DNA of 64,000 bases from the NCBI RefSeq assembly GCF_001641695.1, contig NZ_LSEF01000092.1, positions 1 through 64,000 on the forward strand. The letters run 5' to 3'. The DNA is from Bradyrhizobium neotropicale (GTDB lineage: Bacteria > Pseudomonadota > Alphaproteobacteria > Rhizobiales > Xanthobacteraceae). Positions 15,390 to 23,148 of the stretch are shown here, piece by piece. Every line of letters starts with the position of its first letter. The first letter of the stretch is position 1. The translations under genes were made by a program, and so were the position numbers. The notes below the pieces were generated by a model, which searched no databases, was not told where the DNA came from, and saw only the letters and a program-made list of their open reading frames with translations.

Positions 15390-17785
15390 CTGAATGCCAC
15401 CTTCATACCCGCGACGAACGTGCGGGGCGAGCCCGCGTAGATCGATCCCGTTGTGTTTGCCAGCACGCTCGCGGGGTTTTGAACGCCGGCCGCTGTGACC
15501 GAGTTGGTGATGTTGTTCGCCGAGGCAACGTAGGTTCGATCGAACACGTTCCTGACTTCAAAAAACAGGTTCAAAGATCTGAAGTACTCGGAAAGCAGAT
15601 CCGTCTTGTAGTGGACGTTCACGTTGACCAGCTCATAGCCCGGCGCCTTCAGCAGGTTTGCGTTGTCCATGTAGAAGGAGTCCTTCCACTGCACCTCCAC
15701 AAAGGCTCCCAGGCCCGCCAGGGGCCCGGCAAACTCGTCGTAGCCGACCCGGGCCGTCAGCTCGTTGGGCGAGATACCCGGAATTTTGTTGCCGGCTCGA
15801 TTGAAGCTGAAGACGGTCCCGTTGGTGAAGTTCTCGACGTATTCGGTATAGACCTCGTCGAGATAGGTATACGCCGCCAGGAGCCGCCAACCGGGATAGA
15901 ACTTCCAGTCGGCCGCAAGCTCCACGCCCCGATGTTCCGATCGCGGCGCGTTGAACGCAAAGGTTACCCCGGCGATCGGAGTTGCCTGGTTGACGATCTC
16001 GTTGCGGAAGAACTCGTAGAAGCCGGTTGCGCTGAGCTTAAGCGTCCTGTTGGGCGTCCAATCGAAGCCGATGTCGTAGCCAAGATTTTTTTGAGTTTGG
16101 AGCTGGGTATTGTTGCCCGACAATCCCGTCGGGAGAACGAAGAGGTTCGAAACCTGAGGCGTACCATACCCGGTCGCAACCCGACCACGAAACAGCCATT
16201 CGTTGTTCAGATTGAAAAGCAGCGCCAGCTCCGGTGCGGTGTTCTGAAACTGGCGGTCCGCAGTCGTGATCGCCGTCGTCGTGATTCCAGTGGGACCAGC
16301 GTATGAATACGCCGTGTTTATTCCCTTCAGAACGGTGGTCTCCCACCCGATGCCCGCGACTGCCGTCAAGGACGAGGTGAGCTTGAGCTCCTCCCTCGCG
16401 CGAACGCCGTAATTGGTCGTTTCGCTGTAGAGATTGCTCGACAGCCGGCCGAGCGTGGCGTTACCCCCGGGCATCAAGTTTCGCGTGTCGCTCGACGCCG
16501 TCAGGGTGTTGTAGAAGGCGCCAAAGAACGCGGTCGACTCCAGTCCGAGGATTTCGCCACGCTTGGTCAGATCGCTCATGTAATTGTACGACGGAAAATC
16601 CCCGATGGCGCTGGTCGAGCCGGTCGGCTGATTGATGTTCCTGTCGTCGAAAACGAACTGGTTTCGCCAAGTCAACGTATTGTCGAAATCGTGCTCCCAC
16701 CGGCCGCCAACGATGGTCCGGCGGTCGTTGCGGCCGAGCCCGGCCTGCACGGCCGTCTCCTTGTCGGTGCCGGCCGCCGTGTTGAATCCATTGTTGAACA
16801 AGGTCACCGTGCCGCATCCGGGCGCAGCCGTGGCACCGGTCGCGCAGCCCTGCTGCAAGGGGTTTTGATAATACTGGTTCAGCGACTGCCGGATCGGCAA
16901 CCGCGTGCTGAGATCATTGTTGATGATCTTGACCGTGAAGCGATCGTCCGGCGTCGCCTTGAGCGTTCCGAGGAAATTGACAGTCTGCGTATTGAACCAG
17001 CTGTTGCCGATATAGCCATCACCCCGCACGTCGCTCGCAAACAGCGAGCCCTCGAAATTACCGACCTTCTTGCCGGCCGCCAGATAATTGTTGAGGTAAC
17101 CATAGCTGCCGCCGTCGACTCCGTATTCGACGCCGTCGATCGTACCACCCGGCCGGGTTCGAAAGTTGAGCGCGCCGCCGGTCGCATAGTTGCCATAGAG
17201 GGCCGACGAGGGACCTCGGATCACGTCAATGGCGCTATAGGCACGAGGGTCGATCAGGTCGCTTCGCGACAGCCCGTCCGGCTGCGTCACCGGAAAGCCG
17301 TCCTCGAAAATCACGAGATTGCGGATGCCGAACCCGTTCCGGGCGTTGGATCCGCGAATCGAGATGCCGAAATCACGGGGGCCATTCCCCTGCTTGACCG
17401 AAACGCCCGGACTGTCCCGCAAGACATCGCTGACCGAAAACGCCGGTCGGTTGTCGAACTGCCAGCGATCGATGGTGGTTTCGGTCTGACCGGTCGGCGA
17501 TTGATAGAGACTGGCTCGCGCTGCGCTGGCGGTCACGGTGTTGTTCTGGGTGGGGCCACTGCCGGTCGAATTCGCTGCGAGCGGCCTGGTCGAGGGGCTG
17601 GCCGAGGCAGAGCGCGGCCTCGATGGCCGGGTTGGAGGCTTGGGACGGGCCGCCTGCGGCGCCTCAACGGTGACCGGCGGCAGCGTCTGCTGCGCCTCCT
17701 GGGCATGGGCGTTGGAGCCGATCGAGGACAGCACGCCGCAAAGCACGGGCAAGCTCGCGCTGCTGATCGCACGAATACGTAACAT
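15386..17785 (-). CDS. TonB-dependent outer-membrane receptor of copper operon
   Basis: The 799-residue receptor has a signal peptide (to about residue 28), a TonB-box-like TLPPVTVEAP, then an unusual Pro/Arg/Ser-rich linker (residues ~45-70). The plug domain follows (FSVSDVLRDSPGVSVKQGNG, DVIRGPSSALYGNYATGGAL) and then the 22-strand barrel, ending in Phe-Arg. Position in a copper operon points to import of copper or a copper complex. The plug carries no FecA-type signalling extension. The downstream gene overlaps it by four bases. The exact ligand is unknown. Confidence 0.9.
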   Translation of the reverse strand: MLRIRAISSASLPVLCGVLSSIGSNAHAQEAQQTLPPVTVEAPQAARPKPPTRPSRPRSASASPSTRPLAANSTGSGPTQNNTVTASAARASLYQSPTGQTETTIDRWQFDNRPAFSVSDVLRDSPGVSVKQGNGPRDFGISIRGSNARNGFGIRNLVIFEDGFPVTQPDGLSRSDLIDPRAYSAIDVIRGPSSALYGNYATGGALNFRTRPGGTIDGVEYGVDGGSYGYLNNYLAAGKKVGNFEGSLFASDVRGDGYIGNSWFNTQTVNFLGTLKATPDDRFTVKIINNDLSTRLPIRQSLNQYYQNPLQQGCATGATAAPGCGTVTLFNNGFNTAAGTDKETAVQAGLGRNDRRTIVGGRWEHDFDNTLTWRNQFVFDDRNINQPTGSTSAIGDFPSYNYMSDLTKRGEILGLESTAFFGAFYNTLTASSDTRNLMPGGNATLGRLSSNLYSETTNYGVRAREELKLTSSLTAVAGIGWETTVLKGINTAYSYAGPTGITTTAITTADRQFQNTAPELALLFNLNNEWLFRGRVATGYGTPQVSNLFVLPTGLSGNNTQLQTQKNLGYDIGFDWTPNRTLKLSATGFYEFFRNEIVNQATPIAGVTFAFNAPRSEHRGVELAADWKFYPGWRLLAAYTYLDEVYTEYVENFTNGTVFSFNRAGNKIPGISPNELTARVGYDEFAGPLAGLGAFVEVQWKDSFYMDNANLLKAPGYELVNVNVHYKTDLLSEYFRSLNLFFEVRNVFDRTYVASANNITNSVTAAGVQNPASVLANTTGSIYAGSPRTFVAGMKVAFR

Positions 17786-17876
17786 CTTGAATTCCTGACG
17801 TCCGGCGCGTCGGCCGGTTCATTGAGCACGCCGTCGGCACGGCAGCGCCGGCCCAACGGTTCGGTGTGTCGTTAGG

Positions 17877-18266
17877 TCAAGAAACCTGCGGAGGTGCGCG
17901 CGCCTGGGCGCTGGAGCCGCGTGGAGGTGCGGCGACATGGTCCGCCGCGTCATGCCAAACCACGCTCTCGGCGTGGCGGAAAGGACTCGAGAACGTCGCT
18001 GGCAGCGGCGAATCGAGGGAGGCGTTGGCCTGTGCGAGGCAGCACAGCGCGCACGCACCGGAATGCGCAGTCGGCGCTCCCGTCTGATCATCGAGGCCGG
18101 CGCCCTGCTCGCCTGCGCTATGACAGATGACGGCGGTCTGGAGCGGATCGGCAACGGCCTGACCGGCCGCCCAGCACGCGGCAATCGGCGCCAGTACCTG
18201 CATCACCAAGGCGAGCAGGACGATGGGTAGGAATTTTTGCAGCCGCGCGCGCATCCGCCGAACCAT
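17877..18266 (-). CDS. DUF2946 family small protein, copy A
   Basis: The 129-residue product has a hydrophobic N terminus (FLPIVLLALVMQVLAPIAACW) that serves as signal or anchor. It carries a cysteine/histidine pattern: AVICHS, then HSGACALCCLA. DUF2946 proteins are found beside copper genes and may bind metal; their function is not established. It is the first gene of the TonB-receptor operon, 91 bases upstream of the receptor. It is about 90 percent identical by eye to copy B at 20716, which heads the neighbouring copper operon. Confidence 0.85.
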   Translation of the reverse strand: MVRRMRARLQKFLPIVLLALVMQVLAPIAACWAAGQAVADPLQTAVICHSAGEQGAGLDDQTGAPTAHSGACALCCLAQANASLDSPLPATFSSPFRHAESVVWHDAADHVAAPPRGSSAQARAPPQVS

Positions 18267-18317
18267 TCGTTCGCTTACTAACTAGACACGATCCGTCACG
18301 GAGTCGAGATCGCTTCT
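17888..18317 (-). repeat. long direct repeat around DUF2946, copy A
   Basis: The DNA of the DUF2946 gene and about 50 bases upstream is near-identical to 20726-21155 in the same orientation. The upstream part shares AACCATTCGTTCGC and GAGTCGAG.TCGCTTC, so promoter-proximal sequence was copied too. Similarity fades inside the last codons of each gene. Confidence 0.82.
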
Positions 18318-18344
18318 TGCACCAGGTTGACGCAGAGCAATCAT

Positions 18345-19274
18345 TCAGTTCACGAGGTGTATCGCAGGGTGCATCGTGCCAAGCAGCCCGACAATGGCGA
18401 GAATGGCGAGGCCGAGAGCAAGCTCGATGGCGCAGTTGCGCTTGAGCCAGTGCAAGGCGCCGTTGCCGAACGCGGAAAGTCGCGGCGTCAACACCAATCG
18501 GTTGATCAAGGCGAGTAGTAGCATGAGCGCGACGAGGACAAGCTTGACCAGCAAGAGCTGTCCATAGTCGGTTACGACCAGCGCATGCAGCGAGCCGACA
18601 AGGATGGCCGCGTTGATGAAGCCGGTGAGCAGGAGCGTGATCACACTGACCATGCCCATGATGGAAAACCGCCCTACGACGTCGCAGGTGACCGAGACTG
18701 CCTTGCTCTGGTAGGCCGCCGCCAGGAACAGTATCAATGACGCCAGGCCACCGATCCAGGCCGCGGTGGCCGTCAGATGCAGCGCATCTGCGGCAAGATG
18801 CAGGTACCCCGCCTCGCCAGCGGTCGAGCCGGCATGGCCAATCCAGGCGAGGCTGGCGGCAAATGCGACCGCAGCCGCAAATCCGAGCCTTCGCGCGATC
18901 GTCACGCGATGACAGACGAGGCAGGCGGCCAGACAGACTGCAAGGCCTGCCCGAAGCGTCGTCACCTGACCGAACTGCGTTTCGTTGATCACAGTCGACA
19001 ACACGTCCGCCGACATTGCCTCATCGAGCGGCATCCCACTCATCGAGACGGCTTGAAGCAACAGCCAGATCGCGCCAGAGATCACGGCAACTCCAAGACC
19101 GAGCCACGAAACCCGTAAGGTCGGCGCCCTGAACGCTGCAGGCATAACCGCATCAGGGCGGAAGGCTGACGCGGCGATAGTCCGGAACATGACATCTCCG
19201 ACCGTGATCGCAGTCGCGGCAAAATGCACGGCGCGGGTTGCGACCAATGGCGCTTGGGCTGCTGACCAATCCAT
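18345..19274 (-). CDS. copD: CopD family copper transport membrane protein
   Basis: The 309-residue protein has about eight membrane helices and the CopD-type segments HAGSTAGEAGYLHLAADALH, TATAAWIGGLASLILFLAAA and FSIMGMVSVITLLLTGFINA. CopD passes copper over the inner membrane, with CopC as its periplasmic partner; the copC gene lies 14 bases upstream. The gene ends 78 bases before the DUF2946 copy A start, so transcription could read into the next operon. Confidence 0.92.
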   Translation of the reverse strand: MDWSAAQAPLVATRAVHFAATAITVGDVMFRTIAASAFRPDAVMPAAFRAPTLRVSWLGLGVAVISGAIWLLLQAVSMSGMPLDEAMSADVLSTVINETQFGQVTTLRAGLAVCLAACLVCHRVTIARRLGFAAAVAFAASLAWIGHAGSTAGEAGYLHLAADALHLTATAAWIGGLASLILFLAAAYQSKAVSVTCDVVGRFSIMGMVSVITLLLTGFINAAILVGSLHALVVTDYGQLLLVKLVLVALMLLLALINRLVLTPRLSAFGNGALHWLKRNCAIELALGLAILAIVGLLGTMHPAIHLVN

Positions 19275-19288
19275 CGGCGGTCAAGCCC

Positions 19289-19657
19289 TTATGGACCGAC
19301 CTGGAACGTGAAGCTCCCATCGGTCGTGTGAGCATCCACGGACAGCACGCGCCAGTTCACGTGGTACGTGCCCGCCCCTGCCGGCTTCAGCGAAATTGAC
19401 ATCCGGTCGCCGCTGACGCGCGGCTTGCCGGCGTCCACGCGCTGCCCGGAGGGGCCCGTGACGGTTATCGAACTGAAGGCCGCCTCAAGTTTCTGGGTGA
19501 ACCAGAGCGTCACATCGCGCGGAGGGCTCGCGACCGTGTTGCCGACGCGCGGTTCGGCATGGTCGAGAAAGGCGTGGGCGCACGCTTCGCCGGACATCAC
19601 CGAAGCCAGGAACAGGACCATGAACGGTATCATCGAACTTAGAGATGAGCGTCGCAT
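19289..19657 (-). CDS. copC: CopC periplasmic copper-binding protein
   Basis: The 122-residue protein has a signal peptide ending ...GEACA, then HAFLDHAEPRVGNTV, giving a mature N-terminal His with a second His five residues on. Further CopC features are VTLWFTQKLEAAFSSITV and YHVNWRVLSVDAHTTDGSFT, whose Asp-x-His provides copper ligands. It lacks the Met-rich loop of plasmid CopC/PcoC, so it probably has only the Cu(II) site. Start is MRRSS at 19657 or MIPFM at 19633. Confidence 0.92.
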   Translation of the reverse strand: MRRSSLSSMIPFMVLFLASVMSGEACAHAFLDHAEPRVGNTVASPPRDVTLWFTQKLEAAFSSITVTGPSGQRVDAGKPRVSGDRMSISLKPAGAGTYHVNWRVLSVDAHTTDGSFTFQVGP

Positions 19658-19660
19658 CGG

Positions 19661-20662
19661 TCAGTTCCTTGCGAAGGGGCTGGCGGGCTGGACCGCCCCG
19701 CCGAAGAGCGGCTTGCCTATGCCGCGTGGATCAATGTCGTCGAGATAGAAGTGCAGCTGCCCGATCACACCGACACGCGTTCCGCTTTGCCGGTTGATCG
19801 GAATCAGTGCCTCGATGCCCACCTGATACTTGTTGCCGACCCAGAGGACGCCGGGATTGATGGTACCTGTTGTCGTTGTGCCCGAGGTGAGCGTATTCGC
19901 GACCGGTGTTTGCAGATTGGCTTCGACGAGCGGGATCAGGTGATTGAGGAACTCCGGCAAGCCGAGGTCCACGACGGATGATTTCAGGTAAGGCAGGCTG
20001 TACTGGATGGTTCCGCCCCAATTCAGCACGCGCGGATGGAATTCGGCATCGGCGGTCAAATCGCCGGTATCGGGATCGATCCCGAAAGTGGTCGTGACAT
20101 TCCTGGCGGGAATCGCGTAGCCGACCTGGCCGGTGATGGCCACGGGGCGAAGCCAGGAGAACCTGTCCGGCAGGTCGCCAAAACCTTTGCCGAACCACAG
20201 CATCGGCGTGTAGGTGTTGAAGGGATCGGCCCCGACGTTTTGCGCGCCAGTGCCGCCCCATTCGATGTTGAGACCGACCGACATCACGAATTCATGCACG
20301 GGATCTCTGAAGACCCGGTACTTGAACGTGGTCTCCAGGTTCTGAAATCCGTTGGCGCCCGGGATAGTCGGATCCCTCGGATTGAGAAAGGTGTAGGTCG
20401 AGCCAAACGACACCGCAAAATCCTCGGTGATACGTTTGGAGAACTCGCCGGACACGTCGTGCTGCCGAACGGGCGGAACATCGCCGGTCTTGAAACTGTC
20501 GACCGTTGGAAGCGACAGCTCATCGTTGACGCCGGGATCGTCGATGCTGAGCGTTGCCGGGAAGAAGCGGTTGCCGACGATTTCGTGGGCCATGCTTCCG
20601 GAAAGAGGAAGAATCGCGATCGCCACCGCCAAAAGGCTGGCACGCGGATGAGAGATAGGCAT
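19661..20662 (-). CDS. outer-membrane porin-like protein of copper operon
   Basis: The 333-residue protein has a signal peptide (MPISHPRASLLAVAIAILPL to about residue 24), with predicted cleavage SMA/HEIVGNRFFP that leaves an N-terminal His. The remainder alternates aromatic and polar strands (VSGEFSKRITEDFAVSFGST, YSLPYLKSSVVDLG, GVIGQLHFYLDDI) and resembles small outer-membrane beta-barrel transporters. ATG at 20662 has GGAG eight bases upstream; the longer in-frame start overlaps the previous gene. It lies just before copC, so copper passage through the outer membrane is a reasonable inference. Confidence 0.75.
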   Translation of the reverse strand: MPISHPRASLLAVAIAILPLSGSMAHEIVGNRFFPATLSIDDPGVNDELSLPTVDSFKTGDVPPVRQHDVSGEFSKRITEDFAVSFGSTYTFLNPRDPTIPGANGFQNLETTFKYRVFRDPVHEFVMSVGLNIEWGGTGAQNVGADPFNTYTPMLWFGKGFGDLPDRFSWLRPVAITGQVGYAIPARNVTTTFGIDPDTGDLTADAEFHPRVLNWGGTIQYSLPYLKSSVVDLGLPEFLNHLIPLVEANLQTPVANTLTSGTTTTGTINPGVLWVGNKYQVGIEALIPINRQSGTRVGVIGQLHFYLDDIDPRGIGKPLFGGAVQPASPFARN

Positions 20663-20715
20663 GGAAGGTCTCCGCCAACTGACGTGCAAGTTCGGCAGCC
20701 GGACGGCCGCCATGC

Positions 20716-21105
20716 TCACGCCAACTGCGGAGGCGCGCGGGCCTGGGCGCTGGAGCCGCGATGAGGTGCGGCGACATGGTTCGCCGCGTCATGCCACGCC
20801 ACGCTTTCGGCATGGCGGAAGGGGCTCGAGAACGTCGCTGGCAGCGGCGCATCGAGGGAGGCGTTGGCCTGTGCGAGGCAGCACAGCGCGCACGCGCCGG
20901 AATGCGCAGTCGGCGCTCCCGTCGGATCGTCGAGGCCGGCGGCCTGCTCGGTTGCGCTATGACAGATGACGGCGGTCTGGAGCGGGTCGGCAACGGCCTG
21001 ACCGGCCGCCCAGCACGCGGCAATCGGCGCCAGTACCTGCATCGCCAGCGCGATCAGGACGATGGGTAGGAATTTTTGCAGCCGCGCGCGCATCCGCCGA
21101 ACCAT
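20716..21105 (-). CDS. DUF2946 family small protein, copy B
   Basis: This 129-residue paralogue of the protein at 17877 keeps the hydrophobic N terminus and the AVICHS and HSGACALCCLA cysteine/histidine pattern. Differences are scattered substitutions such as EQAAG for EQGAG and SLDAP for SLDSP. It is the first gene of the operon with the porin-like protein, CopC and CopD. Its placement at the head of both copper operons suggests a regulatory or copper-buffering task linked to expression, but this is inference. Confidence 0.85.
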   Translation of the reverse strand: MVRRMRARLQKFLPIVLIALAMQVLAPIAACWAAGQAVADPLQTAVICHSATEQAAGLDDPTGAPTAHSGACALCCLAQANASLDAPLPATFSSPFRHAESVAWHDAANHVAAPHRGSSAQARAPPQLA

Positions 21106-21155
21106 TCGTTCGCCTGTTAACTAAACACCCCAACCAGCCCGAGTCGAGGTCGCTT
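20726..21155 (-). repeat. long direct repeat around DUF2946, copy B
   Basis: Partner of the repeat at 17888-18317, same orientation, about 2.8 kb apart. Recombination between the two would delete the DUF2946 copy, the porin-like gene, copC and copD. Confidence 0.82.
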
Positions 21156-21523
21156 CGGCCGGCTTTTTGTCCTAGGGCAAAATTCCGGAAAACTGTGCGC
21201 GAGCGCCCCGGCTCAGGACGCGGTCAAGCCTTTCAGGCAGCTGTCGCAGCCCGGCATATCCACAGATTTCTTATATCTGTCATATACTTATGGAGCGAGA
21301 AGCCCGATCATTTCGTCAGCTGCTCGAATTTTGAACAATCGTTGCCGAAAATGATGACAAGTGAGAAAAGTTGATCTAGCATCCCTCTTGCTCAGGCTGG
21401 CCGCGAGGTCGAAGTCTGGTGGTCCAAGTCTCGGGAGGAGCCCCTGACGCGCAAAACGCAGCGTCGCCCCGTCAATCAAGATCAAATCTTAGAATCGGGG
21501 ATAATAGGGTCGACACAATTTTT
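21156..21523. other. noncoding stretch upstream of a terminator and globin gene
   Basis: No convincing gene is present; a 65-codon minus-strand ORF at 21288-21485 has no recognisable features. AT-rich sequence near 21270-21290 (TTATATCTGTCATATACTTA) could hold a promoter. Because a plus-strand terminator follows at 21524, this stretch may be transcribed as a small RNA or as a leader of the globin gene. Confidence 0.4.
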
Positions 21524-21552
21524 GAGCGGGGCCAGGGCCCCGCTCTTTTTTT
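21524..21552 (+). terminator. strong intrinsic terminator just upstream of globin gene
   Basis: GAGCGGGGC pairs perfectly with GCCCCGCTC over a four-base loop (CAGG) and is followed by seven T. On the minus strand there is no T run, so it acts on plus-strand transcripts. All genes from 10,559 to 21,105 run on the minus strand, so there is no annotated plus-strand gene for it to terminate. Confidence 0.8.
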
Positions 21553-21558
21553 GCGTGC

Positions 21559-21978
21559 ATGGCTTCTGCGCCGATGAGTGCTTCCCCCAATCCGGTTGAA
21601 CTGAGCTTTGATCTCGCGGCGATGCGCTGCGCGGACCTCACGCCGCTGGTCTATCAGCGGCTGTTTCACGAGCATCCCGAAGCGCGGGCCATGTTCCGCG
21701 TGCAGGGAAGCGAACTCGTGCAGGGATCGATGCTCGCGCTGACGATAGAGGCCATCCTCGACTTCGCCGGGACACGGAGCGGGCATTTCCGGCTGATCGC
21801 CTGCGAAGTGTCCTCGCATCACGCCTATGGCACGCCCCGCGAGCTGTTCATCGCCTTCTTCGCCGTCATCAGGGATACGCTGCGCGACCTGCTCGGCGAT
21901 GACTGGTCACCTGACGTGGCGCGGGCCTGGGACAAATTGCTCGCCGACATCGAGGCATTCGCCAGCGTTTCGGCTTAG
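21559..21978 (+). CDS. single-domain globin-like protein
   Basis: The 139-residue product has a globin pattern: PVELSFDLAAMRCADLTPLV (helix A/B), YQRLFHEHPEARAMF (helix B-C region with the Phe of CD1), FRLIACEVSSHHAYGTPREL (E/F region with candidate haem-binding His) and a C-terminal helix ARAWDKLLADIEAF. Bacterial single-domain globins bind oxygen or nitric oxide. The start lies only six bases after the terminator, with no clear Shine-Dalgarno; an internal ATG at 21574 is an alternative. Confidence in the fold is good, in the function low. Confidence 0.75.
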   Translation: MASAPMSASPNPVELSFDLAAMRCADLTPLVYQRLFHEHPEARAMFRVQGSELVQGSMLALTIEAILDFAGTRSGHFRLIACEVSSHHAYGTPRELFIAFFAVIRDTLRDLLGDDWSPDVARAWDKLLADIEAFASVSA

Positions 21979-22119
21979 CGCTTCGCGCTGCACCAAGGCG
22001 CCGCGGCGATTTCCCGCGCGATTGCAGATTGGGTGGCGTGAACTCATCGATTGTGAGAGACTTTCCGCTCGGCCGCGCAATCAATGACGCGCCGACGATA
22101 AGATATATGGGAGCGAGCG

Positions 22120-23142
22120 ATGTCCGGGACGAAAGATTTCTCGACGACGAGGCGCGATCTTCTTCAGGCGGCAGCGGCCGCCGGCGCCGCGACTGCCATG
22201 CTCGGCAGCATGGGCATAAACCCCGCATTGGCAGCCGAAGTCGGACGATCCGAGAAGCCGCTGAAGGCGGCGTTCTCCAATGCAGGCCTGCAGGCGACGT
22301 GGTGCGCGCAAGGCAAGCAGGCCGCCGAGTTTTGGGGCAAGCTGTTCAACGTGGAGGTGACCTGGTTCGACGGCCAGCTCGACGCCGTGAAGCAGCGTGC
22401 CGCGATCGACAACATGGCCTCGCAAAAATGGGACTTCGTCGCGATCCAGGCCTTCGGCATCGGCACCCTCACCCAGCCCGTGCAGAAGATGATCGATGCC
22501 GGCACGCCTGTCATCGACATGGACACGCTGATTGCTCCGCTCGACCAGATCAATGTCCACTCCTTCCTTGCCCCCGACAACGAGTTCATGGGCGCCTCGG
22601 TGACGCAGGCGCTGTGCAACGCCATGGGCGGCAAGGGCAAGATCATCATGACGCAAGGTGCGCTCGGCCACACCGGGGCACAGGGCCGCGCGAAAGGCTT
22701 CAATGCGGTCGTCAAGCAGTTCCCCAACATCGAGGTGCTCGACACTCAGCCGGCCGACTGGGACGTCTCCAAGACCGCGCGCCTCTGGGAGACCTATCTG
22801 ACGAAATATCCGCAGATCGACGCGGCGTTCTTCCACAATGACGACATGGCGCTCGCCGCCTACAACATCATGAAGGCCCGCAACCGGACCAACATCCTGA
22901 TCGGCGGCGTCGATGCCATGCCGCCGGCGATCCAGGCGGTGAGCGAAGGCCGCATGTTCGCAACCGTCCGCAATCCCTCCTGCCGCATCCATGGCGGCGC
23001 GATCATCGCGGGCGTTGCCGCAGTCGTCGGCGGCGAGAAGAGCGGACAGGGCATCCCCAAGAACGTCGTCACCGACGGACCGGTCGTGACCAAGGCCAAC
23101 GCCGCCGGCATGCAATGGATGGAAGACCACTTCCTGATCTGA
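22120..23142 (+). CDS. sugar ABC transporter substrate-binding protein (CUT2-like)
   Basis: The 340-residue protein begins with a twin-arginine-like leader (TTRRDLLQAAAAAGAATAML) and continues as a type I periplasmic binding protein (FSNAGLQATWCAQGKQAAEF, NMASQKWDFVAIQAFG, AFFHNDDMALAAYNIM). Such proteins bind sugars or polyols for CUT2 ABC importers. ATPase and permease genes follow with gaps of 6 and 12 bases. A Tat leader on a sugar-binding protein suggests folding or cofactor loading before export. The ligand is unknown. Confidence 0.9.
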   Translation: MSGTKDFSTTRRDLLQAAAAAGAATAMLGSMGINPALAAEVGRSEKPLKAAFSNAGLQATWCAQGKQAAEFWGKLFNVEVTWFDGQLDAVKQRAAIDNMASQKWDFVAIQAFGIGTLTQPVQKMIDAGTPVIDMDTLIAPLDQINVHSFLAPDNEFMGASVTQALCNAMGGKGKIIMTQGALGHTGAQGRAKGFNAVVKQFPNIEVLDTQPADWDVSKTARLWETYLTKYPQIDAAFFHNDDMALAAYNIMKARNRTNILIGGVDAMPPAIQAVSEGRMFATVRNPSCRIHGGAIIAGVAAVVGGEKSGQGIPKNVVTDGPVVTKANAAGMQWMEDHFLI

Positions 23143-23148
23143 GCCTCC

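Noticed and set aside
21288..21485. 65-codon minus-strand ORF near the globin gene
   Set aside because: No start context, no domain and no partner gene; it lies in the likely noncoding stretch.
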